NCBI GenBank assembly: GCA_023053575.1
Contig: JAKZAP010000014.1
Span: 14,224,938-14,288,937, forward strand
Source of the DNA: Branchinecta lynchi
Lineage: Eukaryota; Arthropoda; Branchiopoda; Anostraca; Branchinectidae
Direction: 5' to 3'
DNA: 64,000 nucleotides
In this document: positions 47,201 to 59,600 of the stretch, in pieces
How the letters are laid out: each line of letters begins with the position of its first letter
Numbering within the stretch: position 1 is the first letter of the stretch
Notes under the pieces: generated by a model
What the model was told of the DNA's origin: nothing
Databases searched by the model: none
What the model saw: only the letters and a program-made list of their open reading frames with translations
Made by a program: the position numbers and the translations under genes

Positions 47201-50200
47201 TGGTGATCCAGCGAGTTCGGTACTTCCTGATGTAATAGGGTGATGAAACTCGGCAGGAATAAGAGGAATCAGAATAGACCGACTTGAGAATAATTGATTG
47301 CACGATCCGAACATCGCGGGGGGTGGGTGGACGGATGGGGAATCCCCAATATAGTGACATTTACAACTTTTGAACGGGCGGTCTGATTTGAATGAAACTT
47401 GGCAAGCGTTAGCGGGACGACTCCGATACCTGGGGGGGGGGGGCGGAAGGGGGCACCGGAATTTTTGTGAAACGCTTAGCCTCGGGGGATCGGGATGGAA
47501 TTTGGTGGGAAGAACAAGCATAAGCATTATATACTTTCTTGACAGAACCAGATCCTATCGGGGCTCTTTGGGGGAATTGAAGGGGGTTTCCCGGAATTCC
47601 GGTGATCGCGAGATAGGATACTTCCATATGTGCTAAGGACGATAAAACTTGGCAGGCATATTATAGTGACCCGACCAAATAGACTTAAGAACCCGACACA
47701 ACGCCCTCAGAAGACAGCCGTTCCTGGAATCCGGAAATTACTGACTTCCGTAGGTTGCGCAAAAATGGTCCAGTTCAAGTGAAACTTTATGGGTGATAAG
47801 AACTGATTATCTAGATATGCAAAGCATGTGTACGAAACCATGCGGCAATGGTTGGGGGGAGTTGGGGGGGGGGGGGGGGGAGGAATTTGTGACATGCAGA
47901 AAAACCAAACGGATGTGCAGAATGGATGCAAGTTGGACAGTACCAAGTTTATGCGGCCTAGATTCGTCATTTTGCGTCCAAACCGGATCCGACCAAGGTA
48001 GGAGGAGGATGAAGCGGGAACTAATAAACTTGCAGATATGCTCCGATTCGCGTTAAACCTGATGTACGGGAAGACTAGATGTTAGAGATGCGAAGCTTAT
48101 GTGTCCGAGTCGTATTCGGCCACAGTGGGGGGGAGTCCCAGAAATGTTGTGGCTCGCATAGGGGTTAAGCGAGGGAAGTGATTTGAATGAAACTTAGATA
48201 GCAGAGAGACGTATGCCTTAAATGACATATCTTAGGGTCTGGACCGGATCCAAGCACGATGGGGAGGGGGCATCGGAATTCCCGGAAAAATACTCAGATT
48301 TACTTTCTCGTTTCACACCATCTACTCCTAACAAGTGCCATATGAGCTCGTAGCTCTTGTTTTAATAAGCAGTGAACTAAAAGATAAAAATTATCCTTAG
48401 CCAGGATTTGAACCCAGGACTCTCTGCTTACAATGCAGGCGCTCTTACTATATGAGCTACCGAAGGGCTTGTGAACAGAGTTCGCAAACCATTACAACAG
48501 TCTGGTGGAAGGCGGTCAAAAGAACAGTGATTCCGCCCAAAGGCAAATCCTTCGAACCAGTTCACATCCCCATGTCACGGAAATTAATCATGATACATAG
48601 ATGGCACTTTAGGGAATGGACTTTTACCGTGACCAATAAATCAGAAACAGTTTTTTTCGAATTTGATTTATTGGCCATCTTCGAACTTGACCTGTACTCT
48701 GAACCAAATATCTCAACCCCTTCGTCTGTAATCGTGCTAACAGAAGGACATCCGGACAACTTTTACGTAGTCATACGTATCCCTCCATTTCCGTTTTGGG
48801 ATCCCAAAAGCACCAAGCAAATGGCGCGGTCTACTTATTATTTTAGTCGTGCCAAGAGGCCACCAATTTTCTCAATGCCATTACAACAAACCTACACTGG
48901 AGCTCAAATGGTAGAGCGCTCACATAGCATGTGAGAGGAACATGGATCAATACCCCGCATCTCCAAGAACTTTTTGATTTATTTCAGCTTTTTTTGTTAT
49001 TTGTAGCGCTGTTACTCTGCATTTTTTCAAGCGTTCCAACCTCAGCAATAGTTACTACGCTGACCGTTCCAACCTTCTCGAAATAGTAATAGTAATTAAT
49101 AGTAACTATTTGCTTACCACGCTCGGGAGCGTAGTAACTACGGATCTCCGTAACGTGATTGATCGGATTCTCCCCTGGCACGATATTCTGCTGGAAAATA
49201 GAAAAACGTTCCAGCCTTCACGGCAAAAAGCCAGAATTCGTGACGTCATGCGTAGTAACTATGGTAAGTAGGATGGAACACGCTCACAGACTCACCTAGG
49301 AGATGTGCAGGAATAGGTTCGTCAGGTTTGACTTTGTCCGCGCCATATAACTGGGAAAGCTTATGACGAACGTAGGCGTGAAGCTCATTGTAGAGGGGCT
49401 TTAACGTCTGCCAGAGGCCCTCGATATCCTCGCGGAATGTCTCAGACTCGTACGGCAGCATCCACATCTTAGCCGTATCGGAGAAGTCTGGAAAATGAAG
49501 ACAATTACAAACAAGAAGATCCACTTTTCTAATTTATTTATTTATTTATCACCCGTCATTTCAAATAGAAAAGAAAAAGAAAAACAAAACAAAAGCAAAA
49601 CGTAACACTTTCATAGGAAACACACACAAAATCAACAATTACAAACTGAAACTCTCTGACTGACTAAAAACTGAACACGATTACATACATTAACTTAAAC
49701 TCTGAGAATTTTCTGGATTTATTACTTGCTAATCAGGTTAGAGATAGCAAGCTCAGGGTCTCTTATGTTATATATTTTCATGATTTTGGTATTTCTTGTC
49801 CAAGGGGGGAGCCGAAGTAAGTATTTGGAGAATCTGAAGAAGGTAGAGTGGAGTTCATTTACTTAAAAGCACAACTCCTACTAGAAATGATCTTTTCACT
49901 ATGGAATGGATCAGAAAAAAGCTTTCTCGAAAACACCATTCTTTTCCCTGAATTTAGAAAATTAGTCAAAAGCAGAAGATTCTTATATCCTTTGTGCGTG
50001 AAAGAGTTGTCAGCGGACGTTGAAGATTCTGGCAAACTTTGCGTTGCGTAACGGGCAAAACTCGGCACGGCCGAAAAGGCACTAAAAGTTCGTAGGCACA
50101 AAGCCAAAGAATGGAGAAAGACGGGGATTTTAAAAGCTTATAATTACATAAGGGAGCTAGGTATATTATAAAAGGCAGAAAAAGCAAGAGGGGTCCTAAA

Positions 50201-50590
50201 GGACCCTTCGTACCAGTAACTTCAATGTAACACACTTCTGTATTGCTCCATTAATTCTGAAACCTGGAGATACCAATTTCATATGTTACATTCCAAACCT
50301 GCTAAGGAGACTTATATGATTTCCCCACTTGGCGCGTTTCAATACTGCCTGTCCATGCCTGGTACATGCAAATCATGATCCCCACCAGTGTTCGCATATT
50401 AGTTGCGTTTTTGATCCGAATTCTCCTCCAAACTCTCCTATTTCGCATTTTGGACTATTCAGACGAAGTGAATTCTCCTTTTCTTCCGTTTACGTCAGAA
50501 TCAAGAAGAGAGAGAGAGAGAGATCTGTTTATTTAAACAACATCGTAGCTGACAGCTAATTTGCGTTGCTTCACTATACTAAATAACAAA

Positions 50591-50629
<39 letters not shown>

Positions 50630-53600
50630 CACTCGGCTTTGTTTAGCAAATCCGTAAAAAAAGGTACAAACGAATTTGCGTGGTGGTTCGTTCGCGAAGC
50701 TACTGGAACCATTTTATTCTGGGGGAAAAGCCTCACGATTCTGCAGAATCGAGAAGTTGCTCCAATAGGGAATTCTCGATTCTCCTCTCTGCGTTCTCCT
50801 CCCTAATTGGTCAACAGGGTGCGGGTGTTCAATATGCATAAACACGTATATCGGGTTGCGGACGAGCTGTAAAAATAGTGTTTTTGTCAAAAGCGAGAAT
50901 GGAGAAATCAGAGGAGCGAAAACGGTAATTTGTACGAAAATAGAGAACTCAGAAGCCAGAATTCGGAACGGAGAATTCGGATCAAAAACGCAACTATTGA
51001 TGCGTTAAACCGGTTATCTGAGTCTGTCCGTGTTATTTCTAGTAGTCAATGGACATCGAAAATGGCTTAAAACAGTATAAAACCGTGGATAATTTGTTAA
51101 AAGCAGAGACTAGCATTGCAGTATTTAACTATTTTCAAATATTAAAACATACATAGTGAATTGTGCGAGCTGTGCTTTAACGTGGCAAACTTCTGCTAAG
51201 GCAGTCTAGGCAGCTGCCTAGGGACCCCAACTATAATGTGCAAGAAAATATAGTTGGTACGGGTAGTTCGTCAAACAAATAAACCATAAAAGTAAAGTCA
51301 TGTTTTGCTAAATTACCAAAAAGGGGCCAACTCTGTTAGCTGCCTAAGCCCTAGGGTTCCGGACCTACTAACTGAATGTTCATCGAACAAATTGCACAAT
51401 ATATTTATATGTTAGTAATACTTTATTATTCACCAAGAAACTAAGAAACCAATAATGTATTTATATTGTATGAAGATTATGTAAAGTAATCTACTTACAT
51501 AACTATTTACTTGCATGTCAGTGTATTTGTGATTGACACTTTCCAATACTATTTTTCGCAACGAAGAATTGAAAGAGAACTGAATTAAATAATTCCTTGT
51601 AGGGCAAACTATTCGCCGGGAATTCGGCCAAAACCGGAAAGTGGGGGGTGGGCCATTAGGATTGTATTCTTAAAAAACGGCAGAATTTCTAAGTAGTCAC
51701 GTGCGTCAGAATACGGGAGCAAAAACTCTATCTACTACGACTTGTGCTTTAAGAAATATCAGGTGTCATTTTCCCACACAGATATTACGTGTAAGTATCA
51801 AATTAAAATTCACGAGTCCTCTTGAGTCTGGAACGTGGGTGGAATCTCAATCGTGTTATTAACAACGCAAACTTAAAAGTTTTAAAAACTTATCACGACT
51901 CACGCCTTCCTCGAAAAGGCAATGGAAGAGTACCAAAAGTTAAGCCTATTATCATTCTATCCAGCCCTCATGTTGTTCGTGATTTGCGCAATTTTCGGGT
52001 AAAATTCAAAATTTGTATTTCATAAAAATTTCTTTTTCGAAGTTTCAATACGCATTTCTGTTGCGTGAAACAAACTGATAATTTATATTCAGAGACAGTT
52101 TCGCGTGAAGCCACGACCTGAGCTAGGTCTAAGAGTGCTTAGCCCCACAGGAAAGAAATACCTCAAATTTCCAGGAACTCCTATCCTTACGATTACAGAT
52201 TAAGTTACCCTGATTCGGAAGTCAGAAGGTGGATTTACGTGGTCTGCTGTGAATACGAGGCCGCCAAGCGGAAATAATCACCTACACGCCTAATTTTTCC
52301 ACACGCTGACATATGATCTTTTTTTTTCGTTGTGTGGACGGTTAGACGCCACCAAAAAAACATGACACCCACTAACCAACCTCAACTAACAAAAAACATG
52401 AAATCTATAAAGACCTGTCTTACCTATAATACTAACATAACCTACTTCCACAATCCCTCCATATATTTTAAACCGGGAGACCCCAATTTCGTACGGTACA
52501 TTCTAATCCCTCTAACAAAACCACGCTGATTTTCTTACTTGCCATGTTTTGCTCCCCGATTTGTAGCACGCTGTCGACGGTTGTCTTCGAGAAGTTTTTC
52601 ATCAGAAAAACCGGTTATGTAAATTTTTTCCCTGTTTTTGCTCTAAGTCAATGGGTCTCGGAAAAGCTTAAAACAGCCAAACCCGTGGGTTATTTGTTGA
52701 AAGCACAGCCTAGTTTTAAAGTATTCAAATATTTTAAAATACTTTAAGTTGATTAGTAAATAGTGCGCGGGGTCCTTTAAGAATTAATGATACCATAAAG
52801 GTGACGTTCTACAGGTTTCAACTTCGAGTTGGAAAAGGTGCCTTGAAAGATAAAAAAAAAAGGAAAACTAAAATATGTGGAACACAAAAAAAAGCGGATT
52901 CACGGAGAACGTATCAAGAATTGATTTGCCTTCATGTATATTGACGTATTACGTATGTTGATATTTGAAATAGACTGAAAGTGAAACTGAAACATATTTT
53001 AACCCACAAGTGGAGTCTGCCTTTAGCCAATGCAAGCCGGTCAAAGCAGCGCGAGACGGTTCTGGTCAGCAAATTTCCTAACAAAGACATTCAGTGGAGC
53101 AGCTTTGCAGATTTTGAGAAGATGTCGTGACCTCCTTACCTATCAACGACTCTTTTAAGGAATGAGCCGCCCAGATACCTTGACTTTCCTGTCATTACTG
53201 TCAGTATCCACAGTTAGAAACTCTGGAATGCACCCTCTACCGCCTATACTCCTGCCGACACAGATCCTCGGAGACAATGCTTCAATTCTGACTAAGGTGA
53301 GAGCCGTTTAAGAGCTGGGATAGAGCCGACAGACCCCACCTTGGGCCCTATGCAACCGAGTTAAGAGGTGACTTACTATTCAACCTTGCAGCTTCGTTAG
53401 ATAGTTCCACGAACTGCGGGTACAGGTCTCGCATCTTCCCTCCAGACGCGTCATGCCACTGAGTCCACAAGTGTTCCAGCTCTGCGTAGTCTCGACTTTT
53501 GGCCATGATTTCGCTGATTTCTGTAATTAAATTCTGTTATTCGAGCAATTAAACTGGCACTCAGCACTCGAGTAATAGGTTGACATCCATTTCAACGTAC

Positions 53601-56600
53601 AATAAGTGGTTGCTGTTTATTCAGCTATTCTATTTTGGTCAAGTCTCTGCCGGTATCGCGTTTGAAAAAAAACATCAAACGTCCCCGGGTACTAGGACAA
53701 GGGCTCACCATACTGTCAGAAGCGGTGTTGACTAAACTTTAGCTGATTAGCTACGGGTTGTGACGTCACACAAAAAGTCTATATTTTCCATTTACTAACG
53801 AACTGATTGTCCCTAAGATGGTTTATAAGTGTAAACACGTCCGGCGCCTCGCTGACGCTCGGCTCTCTCTCTATATATACAAATATATATATTCCACAAC
53901 AATAACTCAACTGCCCGAGCTTGAAGATCATGCTCGCTCAAAAGCTCTAAGCGGTCTTTCTGAATGTGTATGTACATATTTGATCTACTGTGCCGTTTGC
54001 TGAATGTTCGATTTTTCGTGTCTTGTATATATGTTAATACGAAGTTTTCTTGTTAGTTTAATTTTTATTTATTTTTTTCTCGTTGTTTATTTACTCCGCC
54101 CATTCCTCTTTTGTTGTTTGGCGGGCTATAAATAAAATTCATTCATTCTTTCATTAATTCAATCGAATTTTCCTATTTCTTTCTTGACGTCATGAAAACG
54201 TCGCGGGCCGTAGGTAATCGGCTAAAGTTTAGTCAATACCTCAAATGATAACAGAAGCATCCCTGTATCCAATGTTACCGAATTTCTGACAGTGCATCTG
54301 TCCTTTCGAAATAAGAATCTTTCCATTGCGTCGACACTGGAACATACCAGAGACGACATGACAACACATCACGCACTGACAAAAAAGCGTGAAACCTTGA
54401 ACCAAAAAGAAAGAAAAATGAACGATTGTGCATTAAATGACTTTGATAATCGCAAAAATCGTCAAGAGCCGAACCTGAAGATTCCCTACAACAGAAATTT
54501 ATTAGTCAATCACACTGCAACGATAACACAGCACAAATCAAAATCACACTGCAACAATAAGACACACTGCAAGAATTAAACAAACCAAACCAAACCTGTT
54601 TATTTGTGTTCTAGACGGAAACCGCAAGAACAAACCCTAAGCAATATGGCGTCTTTGTGGGGCCATAATTGATATTGCACTTAGCTTACATCCACATGTC
54701 ACGATAATGTAAAGCGTAACGTTCCGCTTCAATGATCGTGACGGGACCTCGCTCCGCTTGGCTACTAGTTTTAAATTATTTGCTTACAGAAATAAATAAG
54801 CGTATTTACTTAAAGGACACGTCGTACTCCTGATACTAATTCATTCTAATTCAGTAGCATTTCGATCCATTCTCGTTCCCGAGATTCTACACTTCAAAAG
54901 TGACCCTATACCCTGTACTAACATTACACGGATTTGTTCTCTTTTTGACGTGTCAGGCTTTCGATCACTGTTTCTAAAAACCATATTGGTCCAAAGACTG
55001 GTTATGCGAATTTTGCCAAGTTTGTCATTCAAGGGAAGGGAGATGGAAGAGGTTAAAAACAGCCGAAGCCTTGTGTAATTTTCTGTAAGCATAGCTAAGT
55101 TTTAAAGTAGTCAAAAGTCTCAGAACATATTAGCAGAAACACCATATCGTGCGAGGCGTCCTTTAAGAAAACGCAAAGCTCACTGCAGCACCGATTTCTG
55201 GCCCAAGAAAGCCACCGTAAGGCAAGCCACTCTTTCCTCTGAAAGTCCTGTGCAATCACTCAAGAACTGAAACAATCCCCTCCTCTTTCCCCCAAGTTGG
55301 CACGCAAGTTCCTCACCCGACAAGTCTTTCGTCCCGCCAGGGATTTCCAGGCCACTTCGAACAGGTGAACTCGCTCGTCGTTGGGACCTAGCTTTAAATT
55401 TTCTGATGATAACTTCGCGCACTGGCCAATTAAAAGTCTGTAGAACGCAGGATATAAGCTGATCTCGTGGAAGGTATTATTTATGTTTTCGTTAAAATAA
55501 AATAAGGAGCCCTCGGGCCAACAACATTGACGCTGAAGAACGAGTGGGTGTTTTTGTGTAAAGTATCTCGACCAGAGAGACATTTCAATATCTTGTGTGT
55601 AAACTAGCAAACACCAGCATGAAGAAACTTAATACCTTATCGAATCCAAAATTAAAGACTGAAGATTTGTTTCATGAAAGGCAGGGCCGTTACTCGCCAA
55701 AATGTTTGGGGGGGGGGGGAGGCATTTACCGACTGGCTGGTAGTTTTTACCGACTTTTTCTGTAGAAAGAACGACTGTTTTCAACAATAAAAATGACAGT
55801 TTTGAAAAAAAGTCGACTGATTTTCAGAAAAATCCACTGATTTTTAGAAAAACCGACTATTTTGACGAAAAATTGACCAATTTTCAGAAAAACCGACTGT
55901 TTTCATGGAAAAAATCAACTCTTTTGACGAAAAATCGCGGCGCTTCGCGCCGACTCGGTTATATTTTACCGGCAGCATTGGGGGAGGGCGTCCCCCCCAG
56001 TCGTGACACCCCTGATGAAAGGACCCATCGTAGGCTATACTTAATGACAATGCAACCTACTTCCGTAACTGCATTTATTAATTCTTAAACCCGGAGAACC
56101 AAATTTCTCATGTTACATTCTGAGCTAGCTAACGAAACCCCACTAATCTTTGCACTTGCCACGATTCACTAGTTTCCATGCCCATTATGCTACCGACGAG
56201 TTTTTGATTATCACGCTATTGATGCGTAATGTGATATTTTTGCTAGAAGTCAACAGGTCTGGGAAAAGGCTTAAAACAGCCAAAGCCGTGGATAATTTGT
56301 TGAAGGCAGAGCTTGGTTTCATAGTATACAGGTAAATATTCTTTGAGCCCAAGCTGACTTTGAAACATCGCTGATGAAGAATCGTAGCTGACGTAGCCCG
56401 TTGTAAACATTGTTTGAATAAAAGTATACAGGTAGATTTGAATACTGAAACATGAACAGTAAATAGTCAGAGGTGTGCTTTAAATGTTCTTGCTTTTGTG
56501 CGAATAAGAACGAATTCGCAGAGATTTCACAGATTTTTCGTATAATTTTTAATTCGATAGCGTTAGACGGATTAGCGAGCTGAGATTATACTCCTTCCCC

Positions 56601-59600
56601 CCCTTCAATTCAATTTCAATTTAGTTTATTCATTTAAAGCTCGAAACGGCGGTAAGCCGACTAGTTGATTTTATGTCAACAATGTATACGATGTATACTG
56701 GGGTCAACAATGTATACCGTCAACAATGTATACTGGACCCTTGAAAAGGTCCAGGTCACACCGAAGAGTACGAATCTTTCTATAATAATATATTATATTA
56801 TAAAATACATATTTGCAGCTATGCCTGACGAGGATCCTTGCCTCTTGCTGTGACAGCAGTTTCATACTTTAGGTACGGCCCAAACAAGACCCTTGCCAAG
56901 AAGGGCCAACTACCACTGAATGGGAGGCAGAGGCGTTACTAGCCTAACGTTTGGGGGGGGGGGAGGTATTTACCGACTGGCTGGTGATTTTTACCGACTG
57001 TTTTAGCAGAAAACCGCCTGTTTTTAAGAAAAAACGACGTTCTGACGAAAAATCGACTGATTAAAAGAAATCCGCCTGTTTTAAGGAGAAAATCAACTAT
57101 TTTAACGAAAAACCGACGGCGTTGAAGAAAAATTAAATATTTTCAAAAACTGTTTTTACGAAAACTCGCGGCTACTCTTTACTGACTTTACACCAATACT
57201 GGGGGGGGGGGGGGGGGGGGGCCAGGTGACGATTCACACCTGCTTTAAACTGATTAATATTTTCTGCAATTATGACATGTAATGTTTACACTGTTATTTG
57301 GAGATAGGTCACAATATTTGTTTTTCATAATTATGACATAGTCTATCTTATCCTAATTTAACACGATACAATAAATACGGCATAGGTCAGAATGAAATAA
57401 ATTAATAACACATTAAAATGAACGTGAAACAAACATACCTGGTTCAAGGGCAAGACCGCATTTCGTAGCCTTGAAATCGCAAACTTTCGCGGAACTATAG
57501 ATGGATTCCATTTCCGTCGTAATTTCATTATACTGAAAAACAAAAAATGAGGCAACAAAAGAATAGTAATTGGGAAATCAGACGTCCTCAGCATTTTAAA
57601 TTGTGACAGGTTACCCGAGTTTCTCTTTGTTTGGAATAAGAAATTCAGCTGACAGACTGTTCTAGCCAAAAAATAGCAAGGCGACGAAACATCAGTGATT
57701 AGTGTGTGATTAGTGCGATACGTAAGTAATTATAAGTTAGTTGCTGAAGTGTATTTTGTATATTATTTCACAGTATTTTATTGAAAGGAGTTTAGTTGAT
57801 TTAGGAATGTTTTTGTTTTACAATTTATAAGTTGTACTCCTCAATTTTGAGGGAAATAAATGAATAAATAAATAAATAAATAAATAAATATTAAAGTTGA
57901 ACCGATTAGGCCTGAGATAGACAGTTTAGTTACCCATCACTCCATTAACTTAAATAGGCTTTATTCGACGAAAATGCGTTACTTCGTTGCTCCACTATTC
58001 ATAGAATCGAGTTCGGAATACGAAATTCAGCTGACAGACATCGAACGTTAAAGTTGAACCGAATAGGCCTGAAATATGACATTGTAGTTATTCCGGTTTG
58101 GCACTCGTCTCTTTCTGCAGAGCTTTCTGATCGCCTGGAAAATGTCCAAAAGAGAGCGGTAAGAATCATTCTCGGTGATCATAACATTTCATATGAAAAG
58201 GCTCTCATTCAACTTGACGTTCCTAAATTAACTGACCGCAGGGATACAGTTTCAATATTTTGGAGCAAAGATAGTGTAAAGATAGTCTATTCCCCCCTCC
58301 CCTGCCGTCGTCTGTGCGTTGGTCCGAGAGGAATACTGGCAATCAGTTTTCTCCATATCCTGCTAATTCTTCAGCCCAATTTTACACAGTCTCATCCCAT
58401 CATTTATTCCTGGTCATATCTTGCAAGTGTAATAGTTTTTTGTGTGTTTCGAAAATAATTATTCTTCTTCTAGCTTTAAGGTATTTGGAACTAAATTTAA
58501 TTGATTGATTGATTGAATACCCATCACTTAATAACTGGGGTCACACCAGGGATTTTTAATAAGTCGCTCTCTAGCCACACCCGGGGCCACACCAAGAAGC
58601 TCCAGCAGCAAAGAAGCTCACTGAGAGAACGTTCCAACTTCTTCTCAACTCGTGCTGTTCCACTGTGGAATTCCCTTAGTGAAGAAACAGTTCAGTCCAA
58701 AACTGTTGACAACTTCAAACAAGACCAAAGGTTTCGATGGGATCCCAAAAATTCAATATCTGATCCAGACAACTGGGTCTTGTCTTAGCCAGATCCAGTC
58801 TTCGCCAGACTCCTTGAACATTTTTACAATTAAAATTCAGAAACAGATTAAGGCCAAATAGCTAATCAACTGAGAAAACCAAGTTCAGATTTGGATTCAG
58901 CATGTGTGTTTACCCCTATAAGTCATATCTGTTTTGACGAAAACTTCTTGCCACTTCTACCAATTTCCCGGTTCCGGCCGAACTCCAGAACTACTTGTCC
59001 GGCGAAAAAAGAAAGCTCAAAGACGAAATCAGGGTATCTTCTTTCCCCAGTAATGAACATCTAATCAACTTCAAATAGAAATTTAGCTTATAACAAATTT
59101 TCCGATTCCAGCCGGATTCCGGTCGAACTATATGGTCTATATGTCCGGGTAAAATATGATTGTCAAACAGGGACTCAGCATCTCTTCTTACCCCTAAATC
59201 GCGTATCTAATCAACTAGAAATAAAACTTTGACTTCCAACAGTTTTCCGGTTTTGGCCGGATTCCGGACGAACTACATGTCCGGGTAGAAACTTGTTTTC
59301 ACATAAGTGTTCAGCATGTCTTCTTGCCCTAAATCGAACATCTAATCAACTCCAAATAAAACTTTTAATTTTGACAAACTTTCCGGTTTGGGCCGGATTC
59401 CGGTCGAAATACTTGTCCGTCGAGAAAATAGTTTTCACCATCGTCTTCAGCATGTCTCCCTACCTCTAAATCGAACATTTAATCAACTTCAAATAAAACT
59501 TTTACTTTCAACAAACTTTCCGGTTTGGGCCGGATTCCGGGAGAAATACTTGTCCATCGAGAGAATAGTTTTCACCATCGTCTTCAGCATGTCTTCCTAC

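Larger units (their letters stand above)
45810..48805 (-). mobile_element. Z-family element I, split by X element 2 and others
   Basis: On + it starts AACAAGATCAAAGATTTCG. Minisatellite units run to about 46700, with an R-type fragment at about 46300-46390. X element 2 follows, then the terminal part resumes at about 48660 with TTGGCCATCTTCGAACTTGA and ends TTCCGTTTTGGGATCCC at 48805. Confidence 0.7.
50192..51181. mobile_element. V-family MITE, copy 3, split by J element 1
   Basis: CTAAAGGACCCTTCGTACC starts the left half; the right half resumes GATGCGTTAAACCGGTTATC and ends GCGAGCTGTGCTTTAA. TGGATAATTTGTTAAAAGCA is shared with other V copies. Confidence 0.75.

Noticed and set aside
49859..50107. 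Minus-strand 82-codon open frame as a separate gene
   Set aside because: No family recognised, no splice context, and it adjoins a microsatellite tail of LINE type.
51807..52203. Possible two-exon plus-strand gene joined by a 94-bp GT-AG intron
   Set aside because: No ATG, no recognised family, and no conserved context; kept only as a note in the regional entry.
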